A stretch of 16,588 nt of DNA from Chloroflexota bacterium (GTDB lineage Bacteria; Chloroflexota; Limnocylindria; Limnocylindrales; CSP1-4), in assembly GCA_021812735.1 (NCBI GenBank), contig JAKAMV010000115.1, positions 1 to 16,588 on the forward strand, given 5' to 3'. Shown here piece by piece: positions 13,771-16,588 of the stretch (position 1 is the first letter of the stretch; each line of letters opens with the position of its first letter). Both the position numbers and the translations under genes were made by a program. The notes under the pieces were generated by a model. The model saw only the letters and a program-made list of their open reading frames with translations, searched no databases and was not told the DNA's origin.

Positions 13771-15434
13771 CCGCGACCGCGACGGTGCATGAGGTCCAGC
13801 ACGATCCCGAGGATACGGCGGGGCTCCTCGATCCGCAGCCCCAGCGACACGCCGAGGCCCACGACGGCGCCGGCCGCAGTGGCCGCCACGAGGCGGCCCA
13901 GCGACACCAGCGTCCCCCCGGGGGCCGCGCTGTAGCCCCCCAGCGCCGATTCCAGGGCGATGGCCGCGAGCGCACCCGGAGCGGCCGCCGCGGCGGTGAG
14001 CGCCATGTCGCGCCACAGCTGGCCCAGCCGCAGCCCGGGCGTCCGCCGCAGGAGCATGACCACCAGCCATGCCACCTCGAGCCAGGCCCCGATCGCGATC
14101 GAGGCGGCCAGCCCGGCCAGGCCGAACGGGCCCACAAGCAGCACGCCCACTGCGACGTTGACGGCAACCGCGGCCACCGCGGCCACCAGCGGCGTGGTGG
14201 TGTCCTGCATGGCGTAGAAGGCCCGGGCGAGGATGGCGATCATCGAGTGGGCGGTCAGCCCGACCATGAACACCGCCAGGGACGCGGCGATCCAGCCCAT
14301 GGCGTCCGCGTGCAGGCCCGACAGCCCGTACGTCACTCGCGTCACATCGCCGGCGAGCGGGATCCCGAGCGCGCTGATCGCGAGCATCACGTAGGCGAGC
14401 ATCCCCAGGCCTCGGACCAGGAGGCGCCGGAACGCCTCGACCTCGCCCGAGGCGGCCACGCGCGACAGCGACGGGAGCAGGACCGTGCCCAGGGGCACGC
14501 CGATGACGCCGATCGGGATCTGCAGCAGGCTGAACGCCGCGGTGAACGCGTAGACCGATCCGTCCGGGAGGCTCGTCGCGAGGGACGTGATCACCAGCAG
14601 CGCCACCTGTGCGGCGCCCAGGCCGATCGCGCGGGGAACCATCAGGACGAGCGCACGTCCGGTCGCCTCGTCGCGCACGTCGAGCGACGGCGCCACGCGA
14701 GCGCCGACCGACGCCAACCCCGGCAGCTGGATCGCGAGCAGCCCGATCGCCCCCACCACCACCCCAACGGCCAGCCCCTCGACGCCCATCAGCGGCACCA
14801 GGAACACTGCGCCGCCGATGATCCCGAGGTTGTAGACGAGCGGGGCGACCGCCGCGGCGGCGAAGCGCCCCCGTGCGTTCAGCACGGCCGAGGCGATCGC
14901 ACCCCCCGCCATGAACAGCGGACCGAGGAGCGTCACTCGGGTCAGGTCGATCGTGAGCTGGAGCTTCGCTCCCGTGAACCCCGGCGCGACGATGTTGGCC
15001 ACCAGGAACGGGGCGGCCGCCTCTGCGACGGCGACCAGCACGAGGAGCGCGCCCAGCACGAGCGTCGTGACGGTGGACACAACGCGCCAGGCCCGGCGCT
15101 CCTCCCCGGTGGCGAACAGCGCCGCCAGCACGGGGACGAGGGCCGAGGCGAGCGCACCGGCGGCCACGAGCTGGAACAGGAAGTCCGGGATCTTGAACGC
15201 CTGCGTGAACGCGTCGAGGCTGGCGCCCTGGTCGGTCGTGGGGACGGCGCGCGCGACGACCACCAGGCGAACGTAGCCGAGGACCCGCGAGCCCAGCGAG
15301 GCCGCCGTGACGATCAGGCCCGCCGCGGCCAGTGCCCGCGTCGACCACGCGCCGGCGCGTACCGCGGCGGGAGCGGGCGCCAGCGCCTCCTCCAGCTCCT
15401 CCACCACCGACGCGTCCAGCGCGGGCTCGTCCAT
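13767..15434 (-). CDS. murJ: MurJ/MviN-family lipid II flippase
   Basis: This multi-pass MOP-superfamily membrane protein of 555 residues should move lipid II to the outer face of the membrane. A hydrophilic acidic N-terminus of about 30 residues precedes some fourteen hydrophobic segments. Family landmarks are LGSRVLGYVR at the first helix, LDAFTQAFKIPDFLFQL and GALASALVPVL near helix 2, NARGRFAAAAVAPLVYNLGI, IPIGVIGVPLGTVLLPSLSR and ARAFYAMQDTTTPL. Compared with E. coli MurJ, R18, R24 and D39 have counterparts. The helix-2 arginine (R52) and the helix-8 arginine (R270) appear to be Phe/Gln and Ser. ATG at 15432-15434 shares one base with the xerC stop (TGATG), after an AGGG ribosome-binding tract. 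Flanking by xerC and peptidoglycan genes supports the assignment. Confidence 0.94.
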   Translation of the reverse strand: MDEPALDASVVEELEEALAPAPAAVRAGAWSTRALAAAGLIVTAASLGSRVLGYVRLVVVARAVPTTDQGASLDAFTQAFKIPDFLFQLVAAGALASALVPVLAALFATGEERRAWRVVSTVTTLVLGALLVLVAVAEAAAPFLVANIVAPGFTGAKLQLTIDLTRVTLLGPLFMAGGAIASAVLNARGRFAAAAVAPLVYNLGIIGGAVFLVPLMGVEGLAVGVVVGAIGLLAIQLPGLASVGARVAPSLDVRDEATGRALVLMVPRAIGLGAAQVALLVITSLATSLPDGSVYAFTAAFSLLQIPIGVIGVPLGTVLLPSLSRVAASGEVEAFRRLLVRGLGMLAYVMLAISALGIPLAGDVTRVTYGLSGLHADAMGWIAASLAVFMVGLTAHSMIAILARAFYAMQDTTTPLVAAVAAVAVNVAVGVLLVGPFGLAGLAASIAIGAWLEVAWLVVMLLRRTPGLRLGQLWRDMALTAAAAAPGALAAIALESALGGYSAAPGGTLVSLGRLVAATAAGAVVGLGVSLGLRIEEPRRILGIVLDLMHRRGRG

Positions 15435-16414
15435 CAGCCCTGCGCCCTCGCCCTCGGGTGGGCCTGCCGATAGGCGTCGCGCAGCCGCGTCGGCGAGACA
15501 TGGGTGTAGACCTGCGTGGTCGCCAGGCTCTCGTGGCCCAGCAGCTCCTGGACGACGCGCAGGTCCGCGCCGCCCTCGAGCAGGTGCGTGGCGAAGCTGT
15601 GCCGCAGCGTGTGGGGCGACACGCCCTCCGGGAGCCCGGCCTGCCGGCACAGCCGGTCGAGGCGGTAGCGCAGGCCGCGCACGCCCAGGGGCCGGCCGCG
15701 GTGGTTGAGGAAGACGCTGGTCTCGAGCTCGGGGTCGGGGTCGCCGGCCGCCCCACTCGCGCGCTCCGCGAGGAGGGGGCGGGCCTCGACCAGGTAGTCC
15801 GTCAGCGCATCGCGCGCCGGTCGGCCCAGCAGCCCGATCCGCTCCTTGCGGCCCTTGCCCAGCACGCGCAGCTCGCCGCGTCGGAGGTCCAGGCGGCGCA
15901 GGTCGGCGGCCGCCAGCTCGCTGATCCGGAGCCCCGCCGCGTAGGCCGTCTCGACGATCGCGCGATCGCGGAGCGCAAGCGCCCGGGCGAGCGCCGGATC
16001 GCGGGCCGCGATCGGCTGGCCGTCCGCACCCGCCGCAAGGCCCTGGTCCACGACGGCGATCAGCCGCTCGACCTGCTCCACCTCGAGCACGCGCGGCAGG
16101 CGGCGCGGCAGGCGGGGCGTCGCGACGGCGCTCCACGGATCGCCCGGCGTCAGGCCGGACCGCGACGTGTAGCGGTAGAACGCGCGCAGACCCGCCATGC
16201 GCTGGGCGACCGACGAGCGGGCGTGCCCTTCAGTCAGCTCGGCGAGATAGGCCCGCAGCGTCGTCCGCGCTGGCGCCTCCCAGTCGACGCCGTGCGCCTC
16301 GGCCCAGGCGAGCCAGGCGGCAACGGTGTGCTCGTAGGAGCGCCGGGTCTCGGGCGACGCGTCCCGCGCCTCGAGCGAGCGGATGAACGCCCGGAGCGCC
16401 TCCGGGCCGGTCAC
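15434..16414 (-). CDS. xerC: Tyrosine recombinase XerC/XerD
   Basis: This site-specific recombinase, cytoplasmic on DNA, resolves chromosome dimers at dif-type sites before division. From GTG 16414 it has 326 residues, slightly above the usual 295-305. The excess is mostly an Ala/Asp-rich insert about 122-144 and another at about 219-231. An N-terminal SAM-like core-binding domain (SPETRRSYEHTVAAWLAWAE) precedes the catalytic domain. All active residues are visible: R163 (AGLRISE), K187 (LGKGRKER), H268 and R271 (HTLRHSFATHLLEGG), H294 (LLGHESL) and nucleophile Y303 (TTQVYTHV). GTG 16414 is chosen because it overlaps the stop of an upstream open frame as GTGA, like the other junctions here. 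GTG at 16471 would add 19 Arg/Ala/Pro residues and is the alternative. Nothing mobile surrounds it, so a housekeeping Xer role is more likely than an integrase. Confidence 0.92.
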   Translation of the reverse strand: MTGPEALRAFIRSLEARDASPETRRSYEHTVAAWLAWAEAHGVDWEAPARTTLRAYLAELTEGHARSSVAQRMAGLRAFYRYTSRSGLTPGDPWSAVATPRLPRRLPRVLEVEQVERLIAVVDQGLAAGADGQPIAARDPALARALALRDRAIVETAYAAGLRISELAAADLRRLDLRRGELRVLGKGRKERIGLLGRPARDALTDYLVEARPLLAERASGAAGDPDPELETSVFLNHRGRPLGVRGLRYRLDRLCRQAGLPEGVSPHTLRHSFATHLLEGGADLRVVQELLGHESLATTQVYTHVSPTRLRDAYRQAHPRARAQG

Positions 16415-16588
16415 GCGGCTGGGCCCCGGCTCACGGGGCCGGGCGGCGAGAGCCCGCGCTCGGCCGGCCACCCGCGGGCAGGGTGGACCGGCGCGCGGTT
16501 GCGCCCGACCGCCGCGCCCCGCCGCCCGAACGCCTCGGCGGTCGCTGGAGCGCCGCTGGGTTGGCAGTGCCGGCCGGAAGGCGCATCC
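16411..16588 (-). CDS. Possible 3' end of an unrecognised upstream gene
   Basis: One of the frames entering from the right edge on the minus strand runs 58 codons to TGA at 16411-16413, overlapping the preferred xerC GTG as GTGA. Its third positions are the most G/C-biased of the three minus-strand frames here. The peptide is Arg/Gly/Pro/Ala-rich with no recognisable motif. The xerC frame itself and a third frame are also open over most of this stretch. The call rests mainly on the overlap pattern and is weak; the stretch could equally be xerC leader. Confidence 0.22.
   Translation of the reverse strand, partial: DAPSGRHCQPSGAPATAEAFGRRGAAVGRNRAPVHPARGWPAERGLSPPGPVSRGPAA

Noticed and set aside
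12688..15756. 1022-codon minus-strand frame suggesting a large fusion with the second FemAB gene
   Set aside because: Only the last 360 codons resemble FemAB. The upstream part is out of frame with murJ and is Arg/Gly/Ala-rich shadow. The ATG at 13770 overlaps the murJ stop exactly.
15434..16414. Integrase of a mobile element
   Set aside because: The tyrosine recombinase sits in a housekeeping envelope operon with no attachment-site repeats, tRNA or phage genes nearby, which fits cellular XerC/D.
1..16588. CRISPR array, toxin-antitoxin pair, defence island or secondary-metabolite cluster
   Set aside because: No regularly spaced repeats and no such gene sets are visible. All confidently read genes are core metabolism, envelope, regulation or transport.

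Overview
The window is very GC-rich, uses many GTG starts and packs its genes tightly. Every gene in it is chromosomal housekeeping or cell-envelope type. High GC, leaderless-looking promoters, two FemAB-type peptidoglycan-bridge enzymes beside murE and murJ, and a DUF2993/LmeA-like protein suggest a Gram-positive-like bacterium. My best guess is a Chloroflexota lineage of the Limnocylindria kind, with an actinobacterium as the main alternative. This is inferred from gene content only, without a phylogeny.

Layout. Positions 2-148 hold the 3' end of an unrecognised plus-strand gene. It converges on a minus-strand block made of hisS (3036-4331), aspS (1080-2933) and an EamA/DMT transporter (154-1083). 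The transporter seems to start at a CTG overlapping the aspS stop. Next comes a gene-poor stretch of about 670 bases (4332-5004). It contains a perfect 13-bp inverted repeat, a doubtful minus-strand reading frame with one Kelch-like motif, and, at its right end, a MerR-type operator embedded in a promoter. That promoter drives the plus-strand pair merR-MFS exporter (5005-6809), a self-contained inducible-efflux unit.

The right 9.7 kb is all minus-strand. Read in the direction of transcription it is xerC (tyrosine recombinase), murJ (lipid II flippase family), two femAB-type genes, murE, an lmeA/DUF2993-like gene, then rel ((p)ppGpp synthetase/hydrolase), which converges on the MFS gene. From xerC to murE every junction is a 1- or 4-base overlap (TGATG, ATGA, ATGA, GTGA). 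The next gene starts 3 bases after murE. This looks like one translationally coupled envelope operon: MurE adds the third amino acid to the UDP-MurNAc peptide, FemAB proteins attach bridge amino acids, and MurJ moves lipid II across the membrane.

I see no CRISPR array, insertion sequence, tRNA, rRNA, phage gene or toxin-antitoxin pair, and no clearly new multi-gene system. The most useful leads are the MurE specificity motif beside paired FemAB genes, the MurJ lacking arginines that are essential in E. coli, the CTG-start transporter, the leaderless MerR promoter and the structured gap upstream of hisS.
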